Assembly (NCBI RefSeq): GCF_017355985.1
Contig: NZ_JAFIQU010000002.1
Span: 434,001-498,000 of the forward strand
Direction of reading: 5' to 3'
DNA: 64,000 nucleotides
Source: Arenibaculum pallidiluteum
GTDB taxonomy: Bacteria; Pseudomonadota; Alphaproteobacteria; Azospirillales; Azospirillaceae
Positions 36,658-44,915 of the stretch are shown piece after piece. Both the position numbers and the translations under genes were made by a program. Below the pieces are notes generated by a model, which saw nothing but the letters and a program-made list of their open reading frames with translations, did not search any database and had not been told where the DNA came from. How positions within the stretch are numbered: position 1 is the stretch's first letter; the number at the start of each line of letters is the position of its first letter.

Positions 36658-37044
36658 TCAGGCTTCGCCGTCGGGCCGGGGGCCGGCGGAACCGTCGGTA
36701 TCCCCGGCAGGCGCGCCCGGCGTGGGTTGCTGGACGGGTCGTTGGGCGGGTTCCGGCCCGGAAAGGCGGCGGATGTCGTCGAGAGCGCTCCGGATCAGCT
36801 GCGCGTGGCGGGGATCCCGGCCCTCGGGCGTGTCCGCGAAAAGGCCGATGAGATAGCTGGCCTTCGCGGCAAGATCGGGCCAGTTCGCCGCGGGCTCGGC
36901 CATCAGAGCCGCCTCCAGCTCGTCCTGCCTTTGCCTGATGGCCGCCTGGTCGGCCGCGACGGCGCGCTCCTCCCTGCGTGTCTCCGTCGCCTTCCGGCCA
37001 GCCAGGCCCCGGCGGGCGTCCAGCTCGATCGGGTCGTCGGTCAT
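36658..37044 (-). CDS. Hypothetical protein, helical with Pro-rich tail
   Basis: 128 residues, no signal peptide or membrane segment. A charged helical region (about 15-60; ETRREERAVAADQAAIRQRQ) leads to a short globular-looking part (LAAKASYLIGLFADTPEG, then IRSALDDIRRLSG) and a Pro/Gly/Asp-rich tail. The ATG at 37044 has a strong AAGGAGGAG site. I do not recognise the family. Confidence 0.65.
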   Translation of the reverse strand: MTDDPIELDARRGLAGRKATETRREERAVAADQAAIRQRQDELEAALMAEPAANWPDLAAKASYLIGLFADTPEGRDPRHAQLIRSALDDIRRLSGPEPAQRPVQQPTPGAPAGDTDGSAGPRPDGEA

Positions 37045-37357
37045 GCTCCTCCTTCCCGGAGGCGCCGCAGGACGGCGCACCCGAATGCGGCGCCCGGGAT
37101 CACAGGCAGGAACCACGCGGCTCCGTCGAAATAAAGATGCACATTTCAGCAGGACGATCCACCGATATCCGCCGCACCTTTGAAAAACGCAGAGATCACC
37201 CTGCAAAACAATATCCAGGCACCCCGGCTCTATTTTTACGCAAACCGCCGACCTCACACACAATAAACAATGCGCCGCCTGGAACTGCCACGGCCTCGAT
37301 TTGTTTTCGCGGCGTCCGCAAACCGTAAACGACACCCTCACGTCTCGGAGAATCCTG
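37045..37357. other. Divergent intergenic region, AT-rich, possible stress promoter
   Basis: 313 nt between a minus-strand hypothetical gene and the plus-strand pentapeptide gene. It is clearly richer in A and T than its surroundings (37130-37300). On the plus strand GGAAC (37281-37285), 16 nt and TGTT (37302-37305) are one base off the EcfG stress consensus and lie about 52 nt before the pentapeptide ATG. I see no gene here. Confidence 0.4.
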
Positions 37358-37786
37358 ATGGCCGAACATGCGCATCGCGGCGTGGACGATCTCGACCGCC
37401 GGCTGGAGCGCCACGCCCTCTGGCTTAGGACGGACGGCAGCGAGGGCGAGCGGGCCGATCTGAGCGGCCTGGACCTCGCAGGGCGGAGCTTCTGGCGCGG
37501 CAACCTGCGGCGGGCCGTGCTCGACGGCGCGGATCTGGCGGACGCCAATCTCGACCATGCGGATCTCCGCGGTGCCTCGCTCAACGGCGCCCGGCTGGCC
37601 GGCGCTTCGCTTTGGGAGGCGAGGATGGCGGATGCGGACCTGACCGGCGCCGACCTGCGAGATGCGAAGCTCGACCACGCCGACCTCCGCGGCGCCCGGC
37701 TGGACGGAGCCAGGGCCGAGGGGGCGACCTTCCGGTCGGCACTGCTCGACGAGGGCGGCACCGCCCTTGCGGGCACCGCAGGCTAG
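37358..37786 (+). CDS. Pentapeptide repeat protein
   Basis: 142 residues. From about residue 35 it has some eighteen consecutive five-residue repeats of the A(D/N)LXX type (DLSGL, DLAGR, VLDGADLADANLDHADLRGA), which fold as a right-handed square beta-helix. The N-terminal 30 residues are charged. The ATG at 37358 has GGAG upstream. Some relatives mimic DNA and protect gyrase, but most have no known role. Its TAG stop shares the palindrome CTAG with the stop of the convergent gene at 37783. Confidence 0.88.
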   Translation: MAEHAHRGVDDLDRRLERHALWLRTDGSEGERADLSGLDLAGRSFWRGNLRRAVLDGADLADANLDHADLRGASLNGARLAGASLWEARMADADLTGADLRDAKLDHADLRGARLDGARAEGATFRSALLDEGGTALAGTAG

Positions 37787-38583
37787 CCCCCCAGCAGGTT
37801 TATCTGGACGTAGTTCAGGATCCTGTGCCCGTAGTGCTGCGGGATGCGGCGCGGGAACCTGTCCTCGGGACGGGTCACGCAGAACGGGTTCACCTTGATG
37901 CCGTAGTGCAGGCCGACGCCGCTGCGGATGCGGCCGGACTGGACCTCCACCTCGGCGCCCACGCTCTCCTGCAGGATGCCCTTCACCTTCATGAGCTGCT
38001 CCTGGTCGAGCTCCGCCTGCACATCCGTGCGGGAGCTCGTCTGGATCTGGTAGTCCACGCTGGCGACGAGCGCCGTCTGCCCCTGGCAGACCAGCTCGCC
38101 GTTGCGCAGCAGGTGGTCCACCTGGCTCCTGCAGGATGGCTCGGACGTCAGGGCGACAAAGATTTCCTCGTTCTTGTTCAAGGGGATCTCGAGGACGGCA
38201 ACGTCGCTCAGGCTGTAGGAGACGGACTGGATCGCCGTGTTCCCGATGCCCGCCCTGACCAGTTCGGTCACGGACGCTCCCAGGGAGATCTTCCCGTTCG
38301 AGAGCTGCTGGGCGATCACCTTCTCGCTCGGGGAGCGCTCGATGGCCTTTGTGACGCGGCTCTGGTCCGCCTTGCAGACGGTCCGATAGAACTTGCCGTC
38401 GCGGCTGACGTGATAGATCGAGCCTGGCCCGACCAGCGTCGTCGGCGGGCGGAGCGGGAAGAACCCCATTCCCTCCAGCGACTTATCCATCGCGACGGCG
38501 GTGCCGGACATGCTCGCGGCGTACCAGAGCGCGACGCCCGTCACCAGCACCGAGGAAAGAAGGACCGCAGATCTCCCCTTCAT
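37783..38583 (-). CDS. Exported protein of unknown function
   Basis: 266 residues. An N-terminal signal or anchor (AVLLSSVLVTGVALWYAAS) precedes a region with the pattern TTLVGPGSIYHVSRDGKFYR, followed by a Cys (TVCKADQSR). Further on come IQSVSYSLSDVAVLEIPLNK and two cysteines (SEPSC, ELVCQG). I have the impression of an uncharacterised family of periplasmic or secreted proteins that share the VGPGxIY and YSLSDV patterns, but I cannot name it. Its stop codon overlaps that of the convergent pentapeptide gene by 4 nt. Confidence 0.7.
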   Translation of the reverse strand: MKGRSAVLLSSVLVTGVALWYAASMSGTAVAMDKSLEGMGFFPLRPPTTLVGPGSIYHVSRDGKFYRTVCKADQSRVTKAIERSPSEKVIAQQLSNGKISLGASVTELVRAGIGNTAIQSVSYSLSDVAVLEIPLNKNEEIFVALTSEPSCRSQVDHLLRNGELVCQGQTALVASVDYQIQTSSRTDVQAELDQEQLMKVKGILQESVGAEVEVQSGRIRSGVGLHYGIKVNPFCVTRPEDRFPRRIPQHYGHRILNYVQINLLGG

Positions 38584-38705
38584 GGCCGATCTCCTTCGCA
38601 GACGGCGGGACCGGCCCGCCGGCCCGTGCAGCCTTTCGCCCGTCGGGGCCGCCCGCGGCCCCTTTTGCGGCGTTCATGGACGGCGCCTCGCGCGCCGGGG
38701 ACGGC

Positions 38706-38819
38706 CTACCGGCAGCAATAGGTTCCGCAGGACCGGTAGCCGCTGGGGCAGGCCTCCGCCGCACCGGGAAGGAAACCCATGAGCGCGACCGCGAACAGAG
38801 AAATCACCAGCACCCGCAT
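38706..38819 (-). CDS. Tiny Cys-rich secreted peptide
   Basis: 37 residues from the ATG at 38819 to TAG at 38706. A signal peptide (MRVLVISLFAVALMGFLPGA) with a likely cut after AEA leaves a mature peptide of about 14 residues, CPSGYRSCGTYCCR, with four cysteines. GGAGAAGGG lies 2-3 nt before the ATG, a usable though close ribosome site. The C-P-x-G-Y-x-x-C-G-x-Y-C-C pattern recurs in short uncharacterised secreted peptides of proteobacteria as I recall them. Disulfide-stabilised or metal-binding roles are possible. It lies upstream of and on the same strand as the exported protein at 37783. Confidence 0.6.
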   Translation of the reverse strand: MRVLVISLFAVALMGFLPGAAEACPSGYRSCGTYCCR

Positions 38820-39058
38820 AGCCCTTCTCCATCGGCTTCTGCTGCATCCCCCCTGGGATCATCATGACCACGATAGGGCGTTGGGCCGCCGGTCTTCTGT
38901 GAGTATTCCCACCTGCGGGCGGATCCCTCCGCCGGTCTCCAGAACCGCATCCCGCCCCCGGCGGGACGAAGCCGCTTTGTGCCTGTTCACGGGATGTCGC
39001 GGCCGGTGCCCGAAAAGGGCGGCCTGGGCCGGCGGCTCCCGACCCATGCGCAGGCCCC

Positions 39059-40126
39059 ATGCCGCAGATCCAAGCCAGGCTTTCCCTCGTCGCGCGCTTC
39101 GAGCACCAGGTGACCGGGATCACGGTCGCCGAGAACGGCCGCATCTTCGTATGCTTCCCGCGCTGGACCGAGGACTCGCCCGTTTCCGTCGCCGAGCTCC
39201 TGAAGGACGGCAGCATCCGGCCCTATCCCGACGAGGGCTGGAACGCCTGGCGCAACGCCCGCAAGGACGAGCTGCCGGCAGGCGAGCATCTCGTCTGCGT
39301 GCAGAGCGTCGTGGCCGACGGGCGCGGCAGCCTGTGGATCCTCGACCCGGCGGCCCCGGCGCAGTCCTACGTGGTGCCGGGCGGGCCCAAGCTGGTGCGC
39401 ATCGACCTTGCGACGGACAGGGTCACCCAGGTGATTTCCTTCGACGAGACGGCGGCGCCGCAGGGCTCCTATCTCAACGACGTCCGCATCGCGCCCGACG
39501 GGCGCCACGCCTACATCACGGATTCCGGCGCGAGGGGCGCGCTGGTGGTGGTCGATCTCGACGGAGGCAGGGCCTGGCGCGTCCTCGACGGGCACCCCTC
39601 GACCCAGCCCGAGAAGGACGTGCAGGTGCGCGCCGACGGCAAGGTGCTGCGCCGCCCCGACGGACGCGGGGTCGAGTTCGCCGCCGACGGCATCGCCCTC
39701 TCGACCGAGGGGCGGCACCTCTACTGGCAGGCCATCAAGGGCCGGACGCTCTACCGCATCCCGACCGCGACGCTGATCGAGGCCGGCAGCGGGTCGGAGG
39801 GCGCGCGCGAGGTCGCCGGCCGGGTCGAGAAGGTCGGCGAGAACGGCGTCGCCGACGGCCTGCTGATCGATCGCGCCGGCACGCGCATGTACGTGACCGC
39901 CCCCGAGGAGAACGCCCTGAGGGTGCGCGACCTGGCGGCCGGCGGCGGGACCGAGATCCTGATCCGGGACGAGCGGCTGCGCTGGCCCGACACGCTGTCA
40001 GAGGGGCCGGACGGCGCGATCTACCTGACGACCTCTCACATCCAGGATTCCGCCTTCTTCAAGCCCGACGCGCCCGCCAGCCTGCCCACCCAGCTCTGGC
40101 GCATCGAGATCGGCGATGAGGCCTGA
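39059..40126 (+). CDS. Major royal jelly/yellow-like protein (six-bladed propeller, SMP-30-like)
   Basis: 355 residues, no clear signal peptide. The repeated blades and the stretches VTGITVAENGRIFVCFPRW, SYLNDVRIAPDGRHAYITDS and DGIALSTEGRHLYWQAIKG fit the MRJP/yellow family, whose bacterial members are annotated as L-dopachrome tautomerase-related or gluconolactonase-like. The natural substrate is unknown. It is followed after 42 nt by an SDR gene on the same strand, so the pair may act on one metabolite. Confidence 0.82.
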   Translation: MPQIQARLSLVARFEHQVTGITVAENGRIFVCFPRWTEDSPVSVAELLKDGSIRPYPDEGWNAWRNARKDELPAGEHLVCVQSVVADGRGSLWILDPAAPAQSYVVPGGPKLVRIDLATDRVTQVISFDETAAPQGSYLNDVRIAPDGRHAYITDSGARGALVVVDLDGGRAWRVLDGHPSTQPEKDVQVRADGKVLRRPDGRGVEFAADGIALSTEGRHLYWQAIKGRTLYRIPTATLIEAGSGSEGAREVAGRVEKVGENGVADGLLIDRAGTRMYVTAPEENALRVRDLAAGGGTEILIRDERLRWPDTLSEGPDGAIYLTTSHIQDSAFFKPDAPASLPTQLWRIEIGDEA

Positions 40127-40168
40127 CAGGCCCGGCGAACGCATTCCTTCATATCCGGAGATCGTGAC

Positions 40169-40954
40169 ATGGCATCCAGCACGCGTCCTCTCGCCGTCGT
40201 GACCGGCGCCTCCAGCGGCATCGGCTACGAGCTCGCAAAGCAATGCGCGCAAAACGGGTTCGACCTCGTCATCGCGGCCGACCGGCCGCTCGACCAGGCG
40301 GCCCAGGATCTTCGCGGGCTCGGCGCGCAGGTCGAGACCGTCCAGGCGGATCTCGCGATGCTCGACGGCATCAACACGCTGTATTCCGCGCTGAAGGGCC
40401 GGCCGGTGGATGCGCTGCTGGCCAATGCCGGGCACGGGCTCGGCCACGGCTTCCTGGACCAGGACTTCGAGGAGGTCCGGCACGTGATCGACACCAACGT
40501 CACCGGCACGCTCTACCTGATCCAGAAGGTCGGGAAGGACATGCGCGCCCGCGGCCAGGGCCGCATCCTGATCACCGGCTCCATCGCGGGCTTCATGCCG
40601 GGCTCGTTCCAGGCGGTCTACAACGGCACGAAGGCCTTCATCGACAGCTTCTCCTTCGCGCTCCGCAACGAGCTCAAGGATTCCGGCGTCACCGTCACCT
40701 GCCTGATGCCGGGCCCGACCGACACCGAGTTCTTCGAGCGTGCCGACATGGAGGACACCAAGGTCGGCCAGGGCAGCAAGGACGATCCTGCCGACGTCGC
40801 CAAGGTGGGGTTCCAGGCCATGATGCGCGGCGATGGCGACGTGGTCAGCGGCTGGAAGAACAAGATCCAGACCTCTGTCGCGACGGTCACGCCCGCGGGC
40901 GTCCTGGCGGAGCAGCACCGCCGCATGGCAGAGCCGGGCTCCGGCAAGGCCTGA
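40169..40954 (+). CDS. SDR family NAD(P)-dependent oxidoreductase
   Basis: 261 residues. TGASSGIG for the cofactor, LLANAGHG, the catalytic serine in LITGSIAGFM and YNGTKAF (YxxxK) are all intact. The GPTDTEFFERADMEDTKVG part is typical of a common subgroup of soluble SDRs. The substrate is unknown. It lies 42 nt after the yellow-like gene and is convergent with the flavoprotein gene at 41009. Confidence 0.9.
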   Translation: MASSTRPLAVVTGASSGIGYELAKQCAQNGFDLVIAADRPLDQAAQDLRGLGAQVETVQADLAMLDGINTLYSALKGRPVDALLANAGHGLGHGFLDQDFEEVRHVIDTNVTGTLYLIQKVGKDMRARGQGRILITGSIAGFMPGSFQAVYNGTKAFIDSFSFALRNELKDSGVTVTCLMPGPTDTEFFERADMEDTKVGQGSKDDPADVAKVGFQAMMRGDGDVVSGWKNKIQTSVATVTPAGVLAEQHRRMAEPGSGKA

Positions 40955-40988
40955 GCCGGGCCCCGGCAAGGCCCGAAACCGCGATGGC

Positions 40989-41010
40989 AGGGCGGCCGCC
41001 GGGCCGCCCT
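40989..41010. terminator. Bidirectional hairpin between convergent genes
   Basis: AGGGCGGCC, a GCCG loop and GGCCGCCCT form a perfect 9-bp stem in the 54-nt gap between the SDR gene and the convergent flavoprotein gene; the last bases reach the stop of the latter. There is no T tract on either side, so termination strength is uncertain. Confidence 0.5.
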
Positions 41011-42160
41011 ATGCCTCCGCCTGCCCGGCCAGACGCTGGTAGCCCCCGAGGAAGCGCCGGTCGATCCGGTCCTTGAGCCAGTGGGCCGCGCGCCCGTGCC
41101 ACCACAGCCGGCCGCGCGCAGCCAAGCCCGTGCCGTCGCCGAGATTCATGATCCAGAGATAGTCCCTCTGGGGCCGGAAGGCCTCGGGCTCGCCGCCCCC
41201 AAGGGCGGCCAGCAGGTTCCGGCGCAGCACCGGCGCCTCGCGGATCGCGTAGACTCCGATGCGCGGCAACGCGTGCCCCTCCACCGCGACACAGTCACCC
41301 CCACCATGCACGCGCGCGTCCGCGACGGAGCGCAGGTGGCGGTCCACCAGCAGCGCGCCCTGATCGTCCACCGGCAGGTCCAGGGCGCGAACCGCTGGGT
41401 TGGGCCGCAACCCGCTGGCATTCAGGAACAGGTCGAAGGCCAGCCGCTCGCCGCCCTCCAGCACCGCCTGCCAGCTTCCCCCGTTTCCCTCCCCTTCGAC
41501 GGCGATGACCCGCGCGCCCGCGCGAAGGACCGCGCCGCGCCGCTCCAGCACCGCGCGCACCGATGCGGCGGCGCCGGGCGGGAGCTGCCGCAGGAACCCG
41601 CCGCCGGAGGCGAGCACGCTGACAGCCACCCGGGCGCTTCGGCGCGCGGCCAGGCCCAGCAGGTTCGCCGCCAGCTCGCAAGCCGTGACGCCGCCGCCCG
41701 CGACGAGCACCGCGATCGGGCGCGCGGGATCGGCGGCGAAGCGCCCCTCCAGCGCCGCGCGCAGCTCGGCCACCCGGCGCACCGGCTTGACCCGGAAGGC
41801 GGTGGGGCAGTCTTCCTCCCCGGGTATGGCGGGCGGCTCGCTGCCGAGATTGACCGAAAGCGTGTCGTAGGGGATCCCGGTCCCCCCGGCCAGGTGTACG
41901 ACCCGGCGCTCGCGGTCCAGGTGATGGAGGCGGCCGGCGACGAAGCGCGCGCCGCCGCGGGCGGCCAGCACCGACACGTCGACCTGGTCCAGCGCGGGTG
42001 GATATTCCCCGCCCAGCATCCCCGTCGCGAGGCCCGAGTACCAGAAGCGGTCCGGCGCCACCACCACCAGCTCGTGACCGCGGGCGGCGAAGTCGCCGGC
42101 CGCGGCGATGGCATGCAGATGGGCATGCCCGGCGCCCAGCAGAACCACGCGCTTTCCCAT
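41009..42160 (-). CDS. FAD-dependent NAD(P)H oxidoreductase (NDH-2/SelD-associated type)
   Basis: 383 residues. The FAD-binding motif reads VVLLGAGHAHLHAI, the form seen in type II NADH dehydrogenase-like proteins and in flavoprotein domains fused to SelD. The second dinucleotide motif is VLVAGGGVTACELAANLLG and the FAD ribityl-binding strand is VHGGGDCVAV. Transfer of electrons from NAD(P)H to a quinone or other acceptor is likely, at the inner face of the membrane. It is divergent from the pyruvate-oxidase-like gene (131 nt apart), another quinone-linked enzyme type, which suggests a shared respiratory role. Confidence 0.85.
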   Translation of the reverse strand: MGKRVVLLGAGHAHLHAIAAAGDFAARGHELVVVAPDRFWYSGLATGMLGGEYPPALDQVDVSVLAARGGARFVAGRLHHLDRERRVVHLAGGTGIPYDTLSVNLGSEPPAIPGEEDCPTAFRVKPVRRVAELRAALEGRFAADPARPIAVLVAGGGVTACELAANLLGLAARRSARVAVSVLASGGGFLRQLPPGAAASVRAVLERRGAVLRAGARVIAVEGEGNGGSWQAVLEGGERLAFDLFLNASGLRPNPAVRALDLPVDDQGALLVDRHLRSVADARVHGGGDCVAVEGHALPRIGVYAIREAPVLRRNLLAALGGGEPEAFRPQRDYLWIMNLGDGTGLAARGRLWWHGRAAHWLKDRIDRRFLGGYQRLAGQAEA

Positions 42161-42290
42161 CCGCTACCCTCTCCGGGCGCCCGGCGCGCCCCCGCACGAT
42201 ACCATCCCCACGATATCGTCCGTCAGGACGCGCGCAAATGCGGCCCGCCTCCTGTTGTCACGCTCGGGCTCGAACCGGCCGGAGGCCAGC

Positions 42291-44054
42291 ATGGGACGCA
42301 ACACCGCCGACATCATGGTCGAGACGCTGATCGAATGGGGCATCGACACCGTCTTCGGCCTGCCGGGCGACGGCATCAACGGGCTGATGGAGGCCCTGCG
42401 CACACGCCAGGACCGCATCCGCTTCATCCAGGTCCGGCACGAGGAGGCTGCGGCCTTCATGGCCTGCGGCTATGCCAAGTTCACGGGGCGGATCGGCTGC
42501 TGCCTCGCGACCTCGGGTCCGGGCGGGCTGCACTTCCTGACCGGGCTCTACGACGCCAAGATCGACCGGGCGCCGGTGGTGGCGATCACCGGGCTGCCCT
42601 ATCACGATCTGGTGGACACCTTCACCCAGCAGGATGTCGACCATTCCCGCGTCTTCGCCGATGCCGCCACCTACACGGCCCGCGTCAACGGACCGGCCCA
42701 TGCGGCCAACGTGACCGGCCTCGCCTGCCGCACGGCGCTGGCCCGGCGCGGCGTCGCCCATCTGGCAGTGTCCGCCGACATCCAGGAGCACCTGGAGGAG
42801 GAGGCCAAGCCCTCGCCCCGCAACAAGGTCCCCCATGGCGGGGGCGATCATACGGAAGGCCGGCGCCTGCCCGCCGAGGATGCGCTGGACCGCGCGGCCG
42901 CGGTGCTGAACGCCGGCAGCCGCGTCGTGATCCTGGCGGGCCAGGGGGCGCTGGACGCGGGGGACGAGCTGCTGCGCACGGCCGAGCTGCTGGGCGCACC
43001 CATCGTCAAGGCGCTGCTCGGCAAGGCGGTGGTGCCCGACGGGCACCCGCTGACCACGGGCGGCATTGGGCATCTCGGCACCCTGCCATCCCACGAGGCC
43101 ATGGCCCGGTGCGACACGCTGCTGATCGTGGGCAGCGGCTTTCCCTATGTCGAATACTATCCCGGCCCCGGCCAGGCCCGGGCCGTGCAGATCGACCTGG
43201 ACGCCCAGCGCATCGGCCTGCGCTACCCCGCCGAGGTCGGCCTGGTCGGCGATTCCCGCGCGACCCTGGCCGCGCTGAACGGCAAGCTGCGCCGCAAGGA
43301 GGACCGCGCTTTCCTCGAACGGGCGCAGGCCGGCATGGCGGACTGGCGCCGGATGCTGGCCGAGGCTGCCATGCGCCCCGGTCGTCCCATGAAGCCCCAG
43401 CGCATCGCGCGCGAGCTCTCGGCCCGGCTCGCCGAGGATGCGGTGGTGACCGCCGACTCCGGAATGAACACCGGGCTGGTCGCCCAGAATGTCGAGCTGC
43501 GCGGCGCCCAGCAATTCTCGGTCTCCGGGGGCCTCGCCTCGATGGGATGCGGGCTGCCCTACGCCATCGCGGCTGCCCTGGCCTTCCCAGGCCGGCAGGT
43601 CGTCGCCTTCGTCGGCGACGGCGGGCTGACCATGATGCTGGGCGAACTCGCGACCTGCATTCGCTACCGGCTTCCGGTGAAGATCGTGGTCGCCAAGAAC
43701 AACGTCTTCGGCCAGATCAAGTGGGAGCAGATGCTGTTCCTGGGCAATCCGGAGTTCGGCTGCGATCTGCAGCCCGTGGACTTCGCCCGGGTGGCCGAGG
43801 GCTTCGGCCTGAAGGCCTGGCGCGTCGCCGACCCCGAGGAATGCGGCCCGGCTCTGGATGCGGCCCTGGCGGAGCCCGGCCCTGCCCTGATCGAGGCCGA
43901 GATCGACCCCAACGAGCCCTTCATGCCGCCGCACCCACCGGCGAAATACCTGGAGAACCTGGGCAAGGCCCTGGACAATGGCTCGCCCGGCCGCGAGGAG
44001 ATCGAGCGACGCATGCAGGAGGAGCCCGCCCGCTCGGCCTCCAGGCCTGGCTGA
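42291..44054 (+). CDS. Thiamine pyrophosphate-dependent enzyme, pyruvate oxidase/acetolactate synthase-like
   Basis: 587 residues with three domains: Pyr (about 1-170), central (about 190-330) and PP (about 370-540). The catalytic glutamate is in RHEEAAAFMACGYAK and the TPP-binding GDG motif is in FVGDGGLTMMLGEL with its distal Asn in KNNVFGQIKW. Length and central domain resemble PoxB-type pyruvate:quinone oxidases more than biosynthetic IlvB, and no ilvN small subunit gene is adjacent. The ATG at 42291 follows CCGGAGG. Function as a pyruvate or alpha-keto acid oxidase is likely but not certain. Confidence 0.85.
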   Translation: MGRNTADIMVETLIEWGIDTVFGLPGDGINGLMEALRTRQDRIRFIQVRHEEAAAFMACGYAKFTGRIGCCLATSGPGGLHFLTGLYDAKIDRAPVVAITGLPYHDLVDTFTQQDVDHSRVFADAATYTARVNGPAHAANVTGLACRTALARRGVAHLAVSADIQEHLEEEAKPSPRNKVPHGGGDHTEGRRLPAEDALDRAAAVLNAGSRVVILAGQGALDAGDELLRTAELLGAPIVKALLGKAVVPDGHPLTTGGIGHLGTLPSHEAMARCDTLLIVGSGFPYVEYYPGPGQARAVQIDLDAQRIGLRYPAEVGLVGDSRATLAALNGKLRRKEDRAFLERAQAGMADWRRMLAEAAMRPGRPMKPQRIARELSARLAEDAVVTADSGMNTGLVAQNVELRGAQQFSVSGGLASMGCGLPYAIAAALAFPGRQVVAFVGDGGLTMMLGELATCIRYRLPVKIVVAKNNVFGQIKWEQMLFLGNPEFGCDLQPVDFARVAEGFGLKAWRVADPEECGPALDAALAEPGPALIEAEIDPNEPFMPPHPPAKYLENLGKALDNGSPGREEIERRMQEEPARSASRPG

Positions 44055-44068
44055 TCGGACCCCGTGGC

Positions 44069-44470
44069 TCAGGCGCGGCGGGCGATGGTGGTGGAGATAT
44101 AGAAGCCGTCCCGCAGCGCCAGGGTCACGGGCGTGCGCTCGGCGATTTCGCCGAGCCGGGCAAGCTGGGCCTCGGTGACGTCGCCCTCGGCCTCGATGCT
44201 GCGCCGGATGCTGAACCGCTCGCCCTGCTTGCCCAGCGTCAGCGTGACGCCGACGCGCCCCAGCGGCAGCTCCTTGCGCTCGGCATACATGCGCAGGGTG
44301 ATGGCGGTGCAGGCCGCGAGCCCGGCCAGCACCAGGTCAAAGGGTCCGGGGCCGGTGCCGCCGCCGCCCAGGGCCGGCGGCTCGTCGGCCACCAGCGCAT
44401 GGCTTCCGGCGTCGAGCGAGACGCGGTAGCGCTGGGTGCCGATCTCGGCCTTCACGGTGGTATGGGCCAT
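44069..44470 (-). CDS. OsmC family protein
   Basis: 133 residues. The family helix reads DLVLAGLAACTAITLRMYAE. Peroxidatic OsmC/Ohr proteins need a second cysteine in a CPV motif; here the site is TPV (IAERTPVTLAL), so thiol peroxidase activity by the usual mechanism is unlikely and a YhfA-like role may apply. GGAGGAGGA precedes the ATG at 44470. It is convergent with the TPP enzyme gene. Confidence 0.9.
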   Translation of the reverse strand: MAHTTVKAEIGTQRYRVSLDAGSHALVADEPPALGGGGTGPGPFDLVLAGLAACTAITLRMYAERKELPLGRVGVTLTLGKQGERFSIRRSIEAEGDVTEAQLARLGEIAERTPVTLALRDGFYISTTIARRA

Positions 44471-44580
44471 CGCCTGTCCTCCTCCGGGACTTCTTCTCTG
44501 GAACTTCGCCTGCGGGCGCCCATCCTGGCACCCCGCGGCGGCCCTCGGAAGCCCCCCGCCCTCCCCGGTTCCGGGGGCGC

Positions 44581-44901
44581 TCAGCCGAAGCCGAAATGCC
44601 GCCGCACGGCCAGGCAGTCCTCGCTGCCCGAGGCGAACTCGCGGCAGACCAGCGGCCTGTCCGCATAGACCGTGCAGTGCACGTCCTCGCCCAGGGTGCC
44701 CGCCAGCGCCGCGCAGCGGTTGCCCTCGCAGCGCATGCGCCCGTCCTCGATCAGGTGCGGCGGGATTCCCGCGCCGTCCCCGAAGCCGATCAGCGCCGGC
44801 CATTCCCAGGAGAAGGCGCAGCAGGCCCCGCAGCTCTGGCAGTCCGGCACATCGGCGCCGGCCGTGTCCGTCGGGTGGACGAGGTCCGCCACGCGATCCA
44901 C
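44581..44901 (-). CDS. YkgJ-type cysteine cluster protein
   Basis: 106 residues. The cysteine pattern CQSCGACCAF ... CEGNRC ... HCTVYADRPLVCREF is that of the zinc/iron-chelating YkgJ family (DUF3109 relatives). The role of the family is unknown. The start is taken as the GTG at 44901, since no ATG precedes the first cysteines. It lies 14 nt after the RNase J gene on the same strand, so it is probably co-transcribed. Confidence 0.85.
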   Translation of the reverse strand: MDRVADLVHPTDTAGADVPDCQSCGACCAFSWEWPALIGFGDGAGIPPHLIEDGRMRCEGNRCAALAGTLGEDVHCTVYADRPLVCREFASGSEDCLAVRRHFGFG

Positions 44902-44915
44902 GGCGCGCCGCGCGC

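Noticed and set aside
38674..39216. 180-codon minus-strand frame over the small peptide region
   Set aside because: Composition is that of random GC-rich sequence. The short frame with signal peptide and ribosome site at 38706-38819 is in a different register and explains the region better.
41081..44668. 1195-codon frame overlapping the flavoprotein and TPP enzyme genes
   Set aside because: An out-of-frame shadow of two well-supported genes on opposite strands.
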